From assembly GCF_004340975.1 (NCBI RefSeq), contig NZ_SLXA01000018.1, forward strand, positions 1-39,938: 39,938 nucleotides of DNA, written 5' to 3'. The notes beneath the pieces were generated by a model. The model was not told where the DNA came from and made no database searches. It saw only the letters and a program-made list of their open reading frames with translations. Position 1 is the first letter of the stretch. Each line of letters begins with the position of its first letter. Origin of the DNA: Frisingicoccus caecimuris. GTDB taxonomy: Bacteria > Bacillota > Clostridia > Lachnospirales > Lachnospiraceae. Below, one piece after another: positions 8,469-16,065 of this stretch. Position numbers and translations under genes: made by a program.

Positions 8469-9616
8469 TATTTGCGTATTTCCAGCAGTTTTTTCTTTAA
8501 GTCGTCTTCCATCTGACGCAGTTCACCTTCTGCCGCCAGACGTTTCTCTCTTCCCTCTGTCTGAATCTTCATAATTTCATCCAGTGTCGAGATAAGGGAT
8601 TCGTTCGTCTGTTTCAGAGTTTCAATATCCACAATACCTCTTTCGGAAGCTTTTGCCGTCTCGATCGACGCCATCTTAAGGGTTTCCGCATTCTTTTTTA
8701 AAAGCTCATTGGTCATATCCGTCACCTGCTGCTGAGCCTTTGCCGCCTGATTGGAATGTTCCACCCCAAGGGCCAGCACCATCTGACTCTTCCAGAGTGG
8801 GATAGTATTGACCACCGTCGACTGTATCTTTTCCACCATCACTGTATCGCTGTTCTGCACAAGACGAATCTGGGGTGCAGTCTGGATGGAGATCATACGG
8901 GTTAAATCCAGATCGTGAAGCTTTTTCTCAAAGCGCTGGCACAGGCCTTCCAGATCCTTGGCCGCCTGGGCATCCTCAGCCAGGCCACTGGCCTCTGCCT
9001 TCTGAATCAATACCGGAAGTTCTTCATTTCGTACTTGTGCCAGCTTTTTCTTACCAGCCAGAATATACATGGTCAGCTCTTTAAAATAAGTCAGATTCAA
9101 TTCATACATTTTATCAAGAGTAGCAATATCTTTCAGCAAAACAACCTGATGAGCTTCCAGAGATTTGCATATCTGCATCACATTATCCTCAGCCTTGGCG
9201 TATTTTGCCTTCATTGAGACCATTTTATTCGATGTTTTCTTAAACAGACCGCCAAAAAAGCCTTTACTCTCTTCTTCCGCATCAAAGCTTTTCAGTTCTG
9301 TGACCACATTGCTGAGCATATCCCCAACCTCGCCCAAATCCTTGGACTTTACATTTTCCAGCGCGGCTTCTGAAAAATCCGCCATCTTCTTCTGAACCCC
9401 GGCACCATATTTTAAAATCGCATTCGTGTTATTCAGATCAATTTGCTGACTAAAGCTGTCAACCATGGCCCGTTCTTCCTCACTCAAAACCGAATCATCC
9501 ATCGGTTCCGGCTCTTTCGCTGCCGTCTCAGCCAACTCGGCCTTTTCTTTCATCTCCGGCACTTCATCAAACACCAGTGTCGGTGCCGTTTGAAACTCTT
9601 TAAATGCTTCGCTCAT
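8468..9616 (-). CDS. telA: TelA/KlaA family toxic anion resistance protein
   Basis: A 382-residue largely helical cytoplasmic protein of the TelA family. The core runs from about 45 (EERAMVDSFSQQIDLNNTNA) to 370, with family sequences such as IPLWKSQMVLALG. The family is linked to tellurite and cell-envelope-antimicrobial tolerance, but the biochemical activity is not known. In Bacillus the homologue yaaN lies directly after xpaC, and the same order is seen here: xpaC ends 44 bases upstream. GGAGAGAG precedes the ATG. The stop codon overlaps the start of the lipoprotein gene by one base (TAATG), so translation is coupled. The length is typical. Confidence 0.92.
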   Translation of the reverse strand: MSEAFKEFQTAPTLVFDEVPEMKEKAELAETAAKEPEPMDDSVLSEEERAMVDSFSQQIDLNNTNAILKYGAGVQKKMADFSEAALENVKSKDLGEVGDMLSNVVTELKSFDAEEESKGFFGGLFKKTSNKMVSMKAKYAKAEDNVMQICKSLEAHQVVLLKDIATLDKMYELNLTYFKELTMYILAGKKKLAQVRNEELPVLIQKAEASGLAEDAQAAKDLEGLCQRFEKKLHDLDLTRMISIQTAPQIRLVQNSDTVMVEKIQSTVVNTIPLWKSQMVLALGVEHSNQAAKAQQQVTDMTNELLKKNAETLKMASIETAKASERGIVDIETLKQTNESLISTLDEIMKIQTEGREKRLAAEGELRQMEDDLKKKLLEIRK

Positions 9617-9660
9617 CGTTCTCTCTCCTTACTTTCCAGGCCTCTTATGTATGGCTCATT

Positions 9661-10890
9661 CTAGGCAGTTGTGTTTTTGGATGTCCGAACCGGCATCTCA
9701 TCTCCGGTCAATCCTTCTTTGGCCAGCATCGTATTCAGAACAGAAATATCCGTTGAAATGTCCCATGCCGTATCTTTATAGCAACTGTCCAGAAGATTTT
9801 CAAACGCCTGGTTGATCGTATCTAAAGTTGCTTCAATTTCTTTTTTAGTTTCAGAAATATTCTGCCCCTGTACGGGCTGATCATCCAATTCCTGATAAAC
9901 ATCCAAAAGCTTCTGTGTCGTCGGAAGATAATAATTCATAAATTGATGAAGCTCCGGTGCCAGGGATGGGTCCTTCTCCACCTGGGTGAAAATTCTGGAA
10001 ATGATCAATTCTAACCGGGAAATCTTTGCCGAAATCTCCACATCCGGAATCGCATCATTACAGGCACGGATATGTTCAACATATCGTTTCCCTTCGGTGA
10101 GCATCATCCGCACTTCCTCAGAATATTTTGGATCTGCCATTTTTGCCGCTTCAGCCCTGGCCCGGGCCTCCCGCTCTTCGAGACTCTTCTGAGCCTGACA
10201 ATACTGACTGTAAGCCTGATCAGTTATCATAAAACATTTATCCTGCTTATCCAAATGCCCCTGTAAAAACATCTGGTATTTCATCATCTCTTTTAAATCT
10301 TTTACCACATATGCCGACGTTTTTCCAAGCTTCCGGGCCAGCTCTTCCACGTCACAAAATTCCCGGTCATCTAAAATCTTCCGGTACTCTCTGAACCGTT
10401 TAATCCTTGATGTGATACGATATCCCCGCATTCCAAGTATCATAAAGATAATGAAAAAGAGCAACAGGATAAAAATAGGAATAAACAATGCCGTCAATCC
10501 ATCCAGGACAAACTGAACAATAAGCAGAACTGCCAGACCGATTCCAAACATGGTGCTCAGAATAAAGCCGATCACCACCATCAGTGTCCCGCCAATCTCT
10601 CCCTTCGGATGGGAAGCAAAATACTTCGCCTGTTCTTTATCACGTTGTTTATAAGAAGACTGTCTTTTCACCTCTCCCCGGTGAACCTGAGGCCCGGCAG
10701 TCTCGCCTTTATTCTGCGCCTTTGACATGTTTTCCGATGCCTGAGAAACGCCGGAACGCACTGCACTGACCGCATCATTCACCGTCTGACGCACAGTCGC
10801 ATTTAATTCTTTGAAGTCATTGGAATCAATGGCTGACTGAACAATCTTTTGTATCTGTTCACCAAAATCATAAAAATCACTGTTTTTCAT
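9661..10890 (-). CDS. xpaC: XpaC-like membrane protein (BCIP hydrolysis family)
   Basis: A 409-residue protein of the family annotated as 5-bromo-4-chloroindolyl phosphate hydrolysis protein. Residues 1-95 are polar and helix-rich. Residues about 100-153 hold two membrane helices. The remainder is a soluble, coiled-coil-rich cytoplasmic region that begins with a small winged-helix-like stretch (REYRKILDDREFCDVEELAR). The name comes from an old phenotype and the true role is unclear. The pairing with telA is conserved in Firmicutes and suggests the two work together at the envelope. The start was set at 10890 because GAAAGG is correctly spaced there; the 26 codons before it are open but unsupported. 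It is the first gene of the operon that ends with uvrA. Confidence 0.85.
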   Translation of the reverse strand: MKNSDFYDFGEQIQKIVQSAIDSNDFKELNATVRQTVNDAVSAVRSGVSQASENMSKAQNKGETAGPQVHRGEVKRQSSYKQRDKEQAKYFASHPKGEIGGTLMVVIGFILSTMFGIGLAVLLIVQFVLDGLTALFIPIFILLLFFIIFMILGMRGYRITSRIKRFREYRKILDDREFCDVEELARKLGKTSAYVVKDLKEMMKYQMFLQGHLDKQDKCFMITDQAYSQYCQAQKSLEEREARARAEAAKMADPKYSEEVRMMLTEGKRYVEHIRACNDAIPDVEISAKISRLELIISRIFTQVEKDPSLAPELHQFMNYYLPTTQKLLDVYQELDDQPVQGQNISETKKEIEATLDTINQAFENLLDSCYKDTAWDISTDISVLNTMLAKEGLTGDEMPVRTSKNTTA

Positions 10891-10935
10891 ATTATGCCTT
10901 TCACTCCATTTATAATAAATAAGAAACCATTTTAA

Positions 10936-10964
10936 ATTATAGCGGATTTTTATACAAAACACAA
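10936..10964 (-). promoter_or_regulatory. Candidate promoter of the xpaC-telA-uvrA operon
   Basis: On the minus strand TTGTGT (10959-10964) lies 17 bases from a perfect TATAAT (10936-10941), about 45 bases before the xpaC start. Confidence 0.6.
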
Positions 10965-10977
10965 GCATCGTACAATA

Positions 10978-11018
10978 AAAACAAAGCCTGCGAACAAATG
11001 TTTTTTTATCCGCAGGCT
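10978..11018 (-). terminator. Terminator of the tal-tkt group
   Basis: AGCCTGCG (10985-10992) pairs with CGCAGGCT (11011-11018). Read on the minus strand, the stem is followed by TTTGTTTTTATT. It begins 14 bases after the tktC stop codon and separates it from the xpaC promoter. Confidence 0.75.
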
Positions 11019-11031
11019 GTACTGTTATCTT

Positions 11032-11970
11032 TTATAAAGATTCTTTAATTTTTTTATAAATGCCTTCTGCATCCAGACCATATTTGTGAATCAATTCCAC
11101 AGCCGGACCAGACTCGCCATAGGTATCTTCTACGCCGATCTTAGTGACTTTTGTCGGCGCCTGAGCTGCCAATGTATCGCATACCGCACTTCCGAGACCA
11201 CCGATAATTGAATGTTCTTCCACCGTAAAAATACGACCGGTTTCCTTGGCTGCTTTGACGACCAATGCCTCGTCTAATGGTTTGATCGTATGAATATTGA
11301 TCACTCTGGCATCAATCCCATCGGCCGCCAACAATTTCGCCGCTTCCAGAGATTCGGAAACACAAAGTCCGGTGGCGATGATCGTCATATCTTTACCATC
11401 TTTTAAGGTAATACCTTTACCAATCTCAAATTTATAATCCGGATGATCGTTGATCACCGGAACAGCTAAACGTCCAAAACGCATGTACACCGGCCCTTCA
11501 TGCTCATAGGCAGCATAAACAGCGGCTCTTGCTTCCACATCATCCGCAGGGTTGATAACGACCATCCCAGGAATCGTCCGCATCAAAGCAATATCTTCAT
11601 TGCACTGATGTGTTGCGCCATCTTCACCAACAGAAATACCCGCATGTGTTGCACCAATTTTTACATTCAGCTTTGGATAACCGATCGAATTACGAATCTG
11701 TTCGAATGCACGTCCCGCCGCAAACATGGCAAATGTACTTGCAAAAGGAACCTTGCCTGTAGCTGCCAGTCCGGCCGCAATCCCCATCATATTACATTCA
11801 GCGATACCACAGTCGATGTGACGTTCCGGATATGCTTTTTTAAATACACCTGTTTTCGTAGCCGCAGCAAGGTCGGCGTCCAGAACAACCAGATTTTCAT
11901 GTTTTGCGCCAAGCTCAGTCAGCGCATTGCCATAACTTTCTCTTGTTGCAATCTTTTTTACTTCTGACAC
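11032..11970 (-). CDS. Transketolase, C-terminal subunit
   Basis: A 312-residue protein carrying the pyrimidine-binding and C-terminal domains of transketolase. The ThDP-activating glutamate region reads DCGIAECNMMGIAAGLA, and the donor-binding histidine region reads GATHAGISVGEDGATHQ. Together with the N-terminal subunit it transfers two-carbon units between sugar phosphates in the non-oxidative pentose phosphate pathway. The start is GTG at 11970, with AGGTG seven bases upstream. The gene overlaps the N-terminal subunit by 13 bases in another frame. The split into two polypeptides is common in Clostridia and archaea and is not a frameshift. A terminator follows. Confidence 0.95.
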   Translation of the reverse strand: MSEVKKIATRESYGNALTELGAKHENLVVLDADLAAATKTGVFKKAYPERHIDCGIAECNMMGIAAGLAATGKVPFASTFAMFAAGRAFEQIRNSIGYPKLNVKIGATHAGISVGEDGATHQCNEDIALMRTIPGMVVINPADDVEARAAVYAAYEHEGPVYMRFGRLAVPVINDHPDYKFEIGKGITLKDGKDMTIIATGLCVSESLEAAKLLAADGIDARVINIHTIKPLDEALVVKAAKETGRIFTVEEHSIIGGLGSAVCDTLAAQAPTKVTKIGVEDTYGESGPAVELIHKYGLDAEGIYKKIKESL

Positions 11971-12794
11971 AGTGCTTCACCTACTTTCTCCAAATCTTCC
12001 ATAGCAATTTTATACTGTTCATCATTTGGTGCGGTGCCATGCCAGCTTGCCTGATTTTCCATAAAAGATACGCCTTTACCCTTTACAGTTTTTGCGATAA
12101 TGGCTGTCGGCATCCCTTTGGTCGCCCGTGCTTCTGCAAATGCAGCAGCAATCTGATCAAAGTCATGACCATCGATATTGATCACATGGAAGTTAAATGC
12201 CTCGAATTTTTTATCAATTGGATACGGAGAACATACGTCTTCAATATTCCCGTCAATCTGAAGTCCGTTATTATCCACAATAACAACAAGGTTATCCAGC
12301 TTCCGCGCACCAGCAAACATAGCTGCTTCCCAAACCTGTCCTTCCTGGATTTCACCGTCGCCGAGAAGTGTATATACGCGGTAAGCGTCGTCGCTTAATT
12401 TTGCCGATAAAGCCATGCCTACGGCTGCAGAAACGCCCTGTCCCAGGGAACCGCTGGACATATCAACACCCGGAATATGTTTTTTGTCCGGATGTCCCTG
12501 GAGATAAGAACCGACTTTACGGAGTGTGGTCAAATCTTCTACCGGGAAAAACCCTTTGTGAGCCAAAGTGGAATAATAAGCCGGCGCCACATGACCTTTA
12601 GATAATACAAAACGATCTCTGTCCGCTTTATCCGCTGCCTTCGGATCCACATTCATCTCTTCAAAATAAAGATATGTGAAAATATCTGCCGCAGATAAAG
12701 AGCCTCCCGGATGTCCGGATTTCGCACTGTGTACAGCCGTCACAATACCCTTGCGGATATCATTCGCCATCTTCTGAAGTTCTACTGTATTCAT
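11958..12794 (-). CDS. Transketolase, N-terminal subunit
   Basis: A 278-residue protein carrying the pyrophosphate-binding domain of transketolase. The ThDP and metal motif starts at GDGEIQEGQVWEAAMFA and ends near NNGLQIDG. Conserved histidines are visible in SAKSGHPGGSLSAAD and QGHPDKKHIPG. It pairs with the downstream C-terminal subunit to form one active enzyme. The ATG is preceded by AGGCAGGTTAG. It lies 77 bases after tal in the same direction, with a hairpin in the gap, so tal-tktN-tktC is probably one transcript for the non-oxidative pentose phosphate steps. Confidence 0.95.
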   Translation of the reverse strand: MNTVELQKMANDIRKGIVTAVHSAKSGHPGGSLSAADIFTYLYFEEMNVDPKAADKADRDRFVLSKGHVAPAYYSTLAHKGFFPVEDLTTLRKVGSYLQGHPDKKHIPGVDMSSGSLGQGVSAAVGMALSAKLSDDAYRVYTLLGDGEIQEGQVWEAAMFAGARKLDNLVVIVDNNGLQIDGNIEDVCSPYPIDKKFEAFNFHVINIDGHDFDQIAAAFAEARATKGMPTAIIAKTVKGKGVSFMENQASWHGTAPNDEQYKIAMEDLEKVGEALCQK

Positions 12795-12819
12795 CTTCTA
12801 ACCTGCCTTTTCTTCATAG

Positions 12820-12844
12820 GAATAGCGGGATATTCCCGCTATTC
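12820..12844 (-). other. Perfect hairpin between tal and tktN
   Basis: GAATAGCGGGA (12820-12830) pairs perfectly with TCCCGCTATTC (12834-12844) around a three-base loop. No T run follows on the minus strand, so it is unlikely to be a full terminator. It may protect or process the mRNA between two genes needed in different amounts. Confidence 0.6.
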
Positions 12845-12871
12845 TTCTAGTATCGTTAATTTTTAAATCAA

Positions 12872-13525
12872 TTATTCGCCAAATACAGCTTTATAGTCTG
12901 CCTGGAACTTTTCAATCCCCTGATCTGTCAGTGGATGTTTGATCATCTGTTCAATAACACTGTACGGAACCGTAGCGATATCAGCACCTGCAAGTGCGCA
13001 GTCAATGACATGAATCGGATGACGAACGCTGGCTGCAATAATTTCTGTTTCAATACCGGCAACAGCAAAAATTTCGGAGATTGTGCGGATCAAATCAATG
13101 CCTGGTGTAGATATATCATCCAGTCTGCCAAGGAACGGAGATACGTAAGTTGCACCCGCTCTTGCTGCCAGTAATGCCTGGTTTGCTGTAAAAATCAAAG
13201 TAACGTTTGTTTTGATGCCTTCGGAAGATAATACCTTACAAGCTTTTAAGCCTTCTGCCGTCATAGGAATCTTTACGACCATGTTTGGATGAATGGCAGC
13301 GATTGCACGTCCTTCTGCGATCATTCCTTCTGCATCTGTTGTTGTTGCTTTAACTTCACCGCTGATTGGTCCGTCGACAATAGACGCAATTTCAGCAATG
13401 ACTTCTTCAAAGACACGGCCTTCCTTCGCAATTAAAGATGGGTTTGTTGTTACACCACAAATAACACCCATGTCGTTTGCTTTCTTAATATCATCGACTT
13501 TCGCTGTGTCAATAAAAAATTTCAT
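12872..13525 (-). CDS. tal: Transaldolase / fructose-6-phosphate aldolase-like
   Basis: A 217-residue short transaldolase of the TalC/MipB type, a cytoplasmic TIM barrel. The Schiff-base lysine is K85 in [12 protein letters not shown]. The N-terminus [16 protein letters not shown], the motif [13 protein letters not shown] and the region [13 protein letters not shown] are typical. Next to split transketolase genes it is most likely a true transaldolase in the pentose phosphate pathway. Sequence alone does not separate this from fructose-6-phosphate aldolase. The ATG has a good AGGAGGGAAAG ribosome binding site. It is the first gene of the tal-tktN-tktC group. Confidence 0.93.
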   Translation of the reverse strand: MKFFIDTAKVDDIKKANDMGVICGVTTNPSLIAKEGRVFEEVIAEIASIVDGPISGEVKATTTDAEGMIAEGRAIAAIHPNMVVKIPMTAEGLKACKVLSSEGIKTNVTLIFTANQALLAARAGATYVSPFLGRLDDISTPGIDLIRTISEIFAVAGIETEIIAASVRHPIHVIDCALAGADIATVPYSVIEQMIKHPLTDQGIEKFQADYKAVFGE

Positions 13526-13581
13526 TGATCTTTCCCTCCTGGTTTTTATTATAAATTTTTTAAGCTCATATTACATCATAA

Positions 13582-13610
13582 ATAATACCATAAATAGACT
13601 TGCTTGTCTA
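13582..13610 (-). promoter_or_regulatory. Candidate promoter of tal-tktN-tktC
   Basis: On the minus strand TAGACA (13605-13610) and TATTAT (13582-13587) are 17 bases apart, about 57 bases before tal. A small hairpin (TAGAC with GTCTA) overlaps the -35 box. Confidence 0.5.
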
Positions 13611-13635
13611 TCAGGTTCCCTTTTGAAAATTTCTA

Positions 13636-15438
13636 TTATTGTTCTCCTAAAGGCCGGGTATAATACCGGAGCCATTCTCTTTCTTCGGCATTCAGATAGG
13701 GACTGATTTTCTCATAGACCGTCTGATGATAAGTGTTCAACTGATCGATATCCTCCGGATTCAGCCACCGGATATCGATACCATCCAGATCGATCGGCAC
13801 CCAGGTCAGCATTTCAAACCGCATAAACTGGCCATAACTGTTTTTTTCATCCCTGACACAAATAAGTTCATTTTCCGTACGGATTCCATGACTTCCTTCA
13901 ATATAAACGCCCGGCTCGTCCGTCGTTACCATACCCGCCTCAAGAATAGAAAAATCCTTCTGCTCCGGCACCCGTTTCCACCGAAAACCATTTGGTCCCT
14001 CATGGACGCTCAGCAGATAACCGACCCCATGACCCGTGCCGCATTGATAATCAATCCCCAGATTCCAAAGCGGCCCCCGGGCCAGAATGTCCAGATTATA
14101 TCCGGAACAACCATAGAGGAATTTGGCATTTGCCAGATTGAGCATGGACTTGGCTACCAGGGTAAAATGTTTCTTTTCTTCCTCGGAAATCGTTCCCAGA
14201 ATAAAGGTACGGGTAATATCTGTCGTTCCCTCGTAATATTGACCACCTGAATCCACCAGGAGCATTCCTGACGGTTCCAGAACCGCATCGGTCTCCGGTG
14301 TGGCACTGTAGTGCATCATCGCCGCATTGGCTTTATAAGCAGAAATCGTATCAAAACTCAGATCCAGGTAAGTATCAATATCTGAACGAAGTTTTTGAAG
14401 ATAGTCGGAAGCGCTGATTTCCGATATGTAAATCTTTCCTACATTCTTTTTCAGCCAGTACATAAATTTAGTGACAGCTACACCATCTTTAATATGGACA
14501 CGACGCAGGTTATCAAGCTCAATTTCATTTTTTACTGATTTTGGGATCATTTCATTGATATCCGAAGGAAGAACCCGAACATCCTCCGGCACGCACTGAC
14601 TCAGAGCATAATTTACCTTTACCGGGTCATATATCAGGCTGCCGCCGGAAAGTGTTTTCAATTCATCATAAACATCCATGTAAGGCTTTAACACAACGCC
14701 ATCCTCAGCCAGCGCTGTGGTTATTTCTTTTGAAAATGCATTACTGTCCCCATAGAGATTGACTTTCTCTTTATCAATTCTCGCAAAGGCTAAAAAGACC
14801 GGCGTATGCCGTACATCATTTCCCCGAAGATTCAGCAGCCAGGCAATATCCTCCAGAGAAGCAAGAAGGATTGTATCACCACCCTTCTCTTTCAGATATT
14901 GCCGAAGTTCTTCCAGCTTCTTCTGACGACTCTTCCCGGTATATTTTTCCTCCAAAATGTATACCGGTTCAGACGAACGGGAGGGCCGTTCTCTCCAGAG
15001 GCTTCCCGCCAGATCATGGTCCCACAAAATCCGTCCCTGCTTTGAAGCCAGCATATCCGCATAATCCTGTCCCCGGGCCAGATCGACAACCTGCCCGTCA
15101 AACGCCAACGTTCCGCCCGCCGGCAGATTTTCTCTCAAATATTCAACCAAAGTCGGTTCGTCGACACTTCCCATACGAAATAATTGCACCTGACTCCCCG
15201 CCAACTGATTTTCTGCCTGGATAAAATACCTGCCGTCGGTCCAGAGTCCCGCCATACCCATACCAATCAAGAGGGTTCCGGCAGAACCGGTAAAACCTGC
15301 ATAATAATTTCTCACTTTATAATAATCACTGACATATTCGGAGGCATGGTCATCCGCCGTCGGTATCAGATAAAAATCGATATGTTCGGCCCGCATTGCT
15401 TCCCTCAGTGTTTCAATCCGTTCATCAAATACTGTCAC
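13636..15438 (-). CDS. Aminopeptidase P family (Xaa-Pro aminopeptidase)
   Basis: A cytoplasmic metallopeptidase of about 600 residues that removes an N-terminal residue preceding proline. It has the three-domain layout of the long aminopeptidase P type: two creatinase-like N-terminal domains, then a pita-bread catalytic domain from about 300. Metal ligands are visible: D in LLVDSGGQY, D in GTTDITRT, H in GTGHGVG, E in TDEPGVYIE and E in RTENEL. The start is placed at GTG 15438, seven bases after AGAGG. ATG at 15459 has only a close AGGA. The frame remains open to 15483, but that ATG lies inside the terminator stem of the gene upstream, so it is not the start. It appears to be a single-gene unit. 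Confidence 0.9.
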   Translation of the reverse strand: MTVFDERIETLREAMRAEHIDFYLIPTADDHASEYVSDYYKVRNYYAGFTGSAGTLLIGMGMAGLWTDGRYFIQAENQLAGSQVQLFRMGSVDEPTLVEYLRENLPAGGTLAFDGQVVDLARGQDYADMLASKQGRILWDHDLAGSLWRERPSRSSEPVYILEEKYTGKSRQKKLEELRQYLKEKGGDTILLASLEDIAWLLNLRGNDVRHTPVFLAFARIDKEKVNLYGDSNAFSKEITTALAEDGVVLKPYMDVYDELKTLSGGSLIYDPVKVNYALSQCVPEDVRVLPSDINEMIPKSVKNEIELDNLRRVHIKDGVAVTKFMYWLKKNVGKIYISEISASDYLQKLRSDIDTYLDLSFDTISAYKANAAMMHYSATPETDAVLEPSGMLLVDSGGQYYEGTTDITRTFILGTISEEEKKHFTLVAKSMLNLANAKFLYGCSGYNLDILARGPLWNLGIDYQCGTGHGVGYLLSVHEGPNGFRWKRVPEQKDFSILEAGMVTTDEPGVYIEGSHGIRTENELICVRDEKNSYGQFMRFEMLTWVPIDLDGIDIRWLNPEDIDQLNTYHQTVYEKISPYLNAEEREWLRYYTRPLGEQ

Positions 15439-15472
15439 CGTTTTTCCTCTTTTCCACATAATTCCTGACCCG

Positions 15473-15500
15473 AAAACTGGCACGCAAATGCGTGCCAGTT
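15473..15500 (-). terminator. Intrinsic terminator of the Ala/Glu-repeat gene
   Basis: CTGGCACGC (15477-15485) pairs with GCGTGCCAG (15490-15498) around a four-base loop, with two further A-T pairs. TTTT follows on the minus strand. It starts 22 bases after the stop of the gene at 15522. Confidence 0.75.
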
Positions 15501-15521
15501 CCTGAATTTACTTGAACATTT

Positions 15522-16037
15522 TTAAACTTCTTCTTTTTCAGCTTCTTTGGCTGTCTCTTCAGCTTCTGTAACAGCTTCTTCCGCCTCCGCAACAGCCTCT
15601 TCCACTTCTGCCGCCGCCTCTTCGGCTTCTGCAACAGCTTCCTCCACTTCTGCCGCGGCTTCTTCCGCCTCCGAAATGGCTTCTTCTGCTGCTACTTCTT
15701 CCACATCTTCTTCAAAAATATCATCTACATCAAAATCGTCATCTACAACTTCATTTTTGGTTTTTACTTCTTCAATCTGTGCTTCCACTTCCTGAATCGC
15801 TTCCAAACCTAAATCAACTTTTTGGCACAACTGGACAACCGGACCAGAAAATTCCGCACCCGCTTTTTTCTCTTCGTAAACCATCTTGCCGATTTCAATA
15901 TAGGTTGCCTTTAACTCACTGTTCAGAGAGTTCTTTTTCATCCGCAATTTCTGAATGCCTACAAACTGCTCTGATTTTTCATAAACAGTTTTCGTAACAT
16001 CACTAAGACCTTGTTTTAAATCATCAATAAATGCCAT
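15522..16037 (-). CDS. Conserved hypothetical with Ala/Glu coiled-coil repeats
   Basis: A 171-residue acidic protein with no signal peptide. Residues 1-95 form a helical N-terminal part (MAFIDDLKQGLSDVTKTVYE, then KKNSLNSELKATYIEIGKMV) seen in small uncharacterised Firmicutes proteins. An Asp-rich linker follows (VVDDDFDVDDIF). From residue 123 to the end there are 14-residue repeats of the type EAEEAAAEVEEAVA: two perfect and one diverged. Two heptads per unit suggest a highly charged single helix or coiled coil. No zinc ribbon or enzyme motif is present. AAAGGAGGT gives a strong ribosome binding site. It has its own terminator and is probably monocistronic. A structural or scaffolding role is possible; none is established. 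Confidence 0.8.
   Translation of the reverse strand: MAFIDDLKQGLSDVTKTVYEKSEQFVGIQKLRMKKNSLNSELKATYIEIGKMVYEEKKAGAEFSGPVVQLCQKVDLGLEAIQEVEAQIEEVKTKNEVVDDDFDVDDIFEEDVEEVAAEEAISEAEEAAAEVEEAVAEAEEAAAEVEEAVAEAEEAVTEAEETAKEAEKEEV
15546..15671 (-). repeat. 42-bp coding tandem repeat (about three units)
   Basis: The DNA coding residues 123-164 of the Ala/Glu-repeat protein consists of 42-bp units at 15630-15671, 15588-15629 and 15546-15587. The first two are identical at the protein level, but their codons differ at several third positions. Unit number may vary between strains. Confidence 0.7.
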
Positions 16038-16065
16038 CCTTGTACCTCCTTTGTTTTCTTCTATT

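Noticed and set aside
11958-11970. Transketolase split by frameshift
   Set aside because: Both halves are complete domains with their own starts; two-gene transketolase is normal in Clostridia.
15439-15483. Upstream start of aminopeptidase P at 15483
   Set aside because: That ATG lies inside the stem of the preceding gene's terminator and has no ribosome binding site.
15546-15671. CRISPR-like array
   Set aside because: The repeat is in frame inside a coding gene and the units are contiguous, without spacers.
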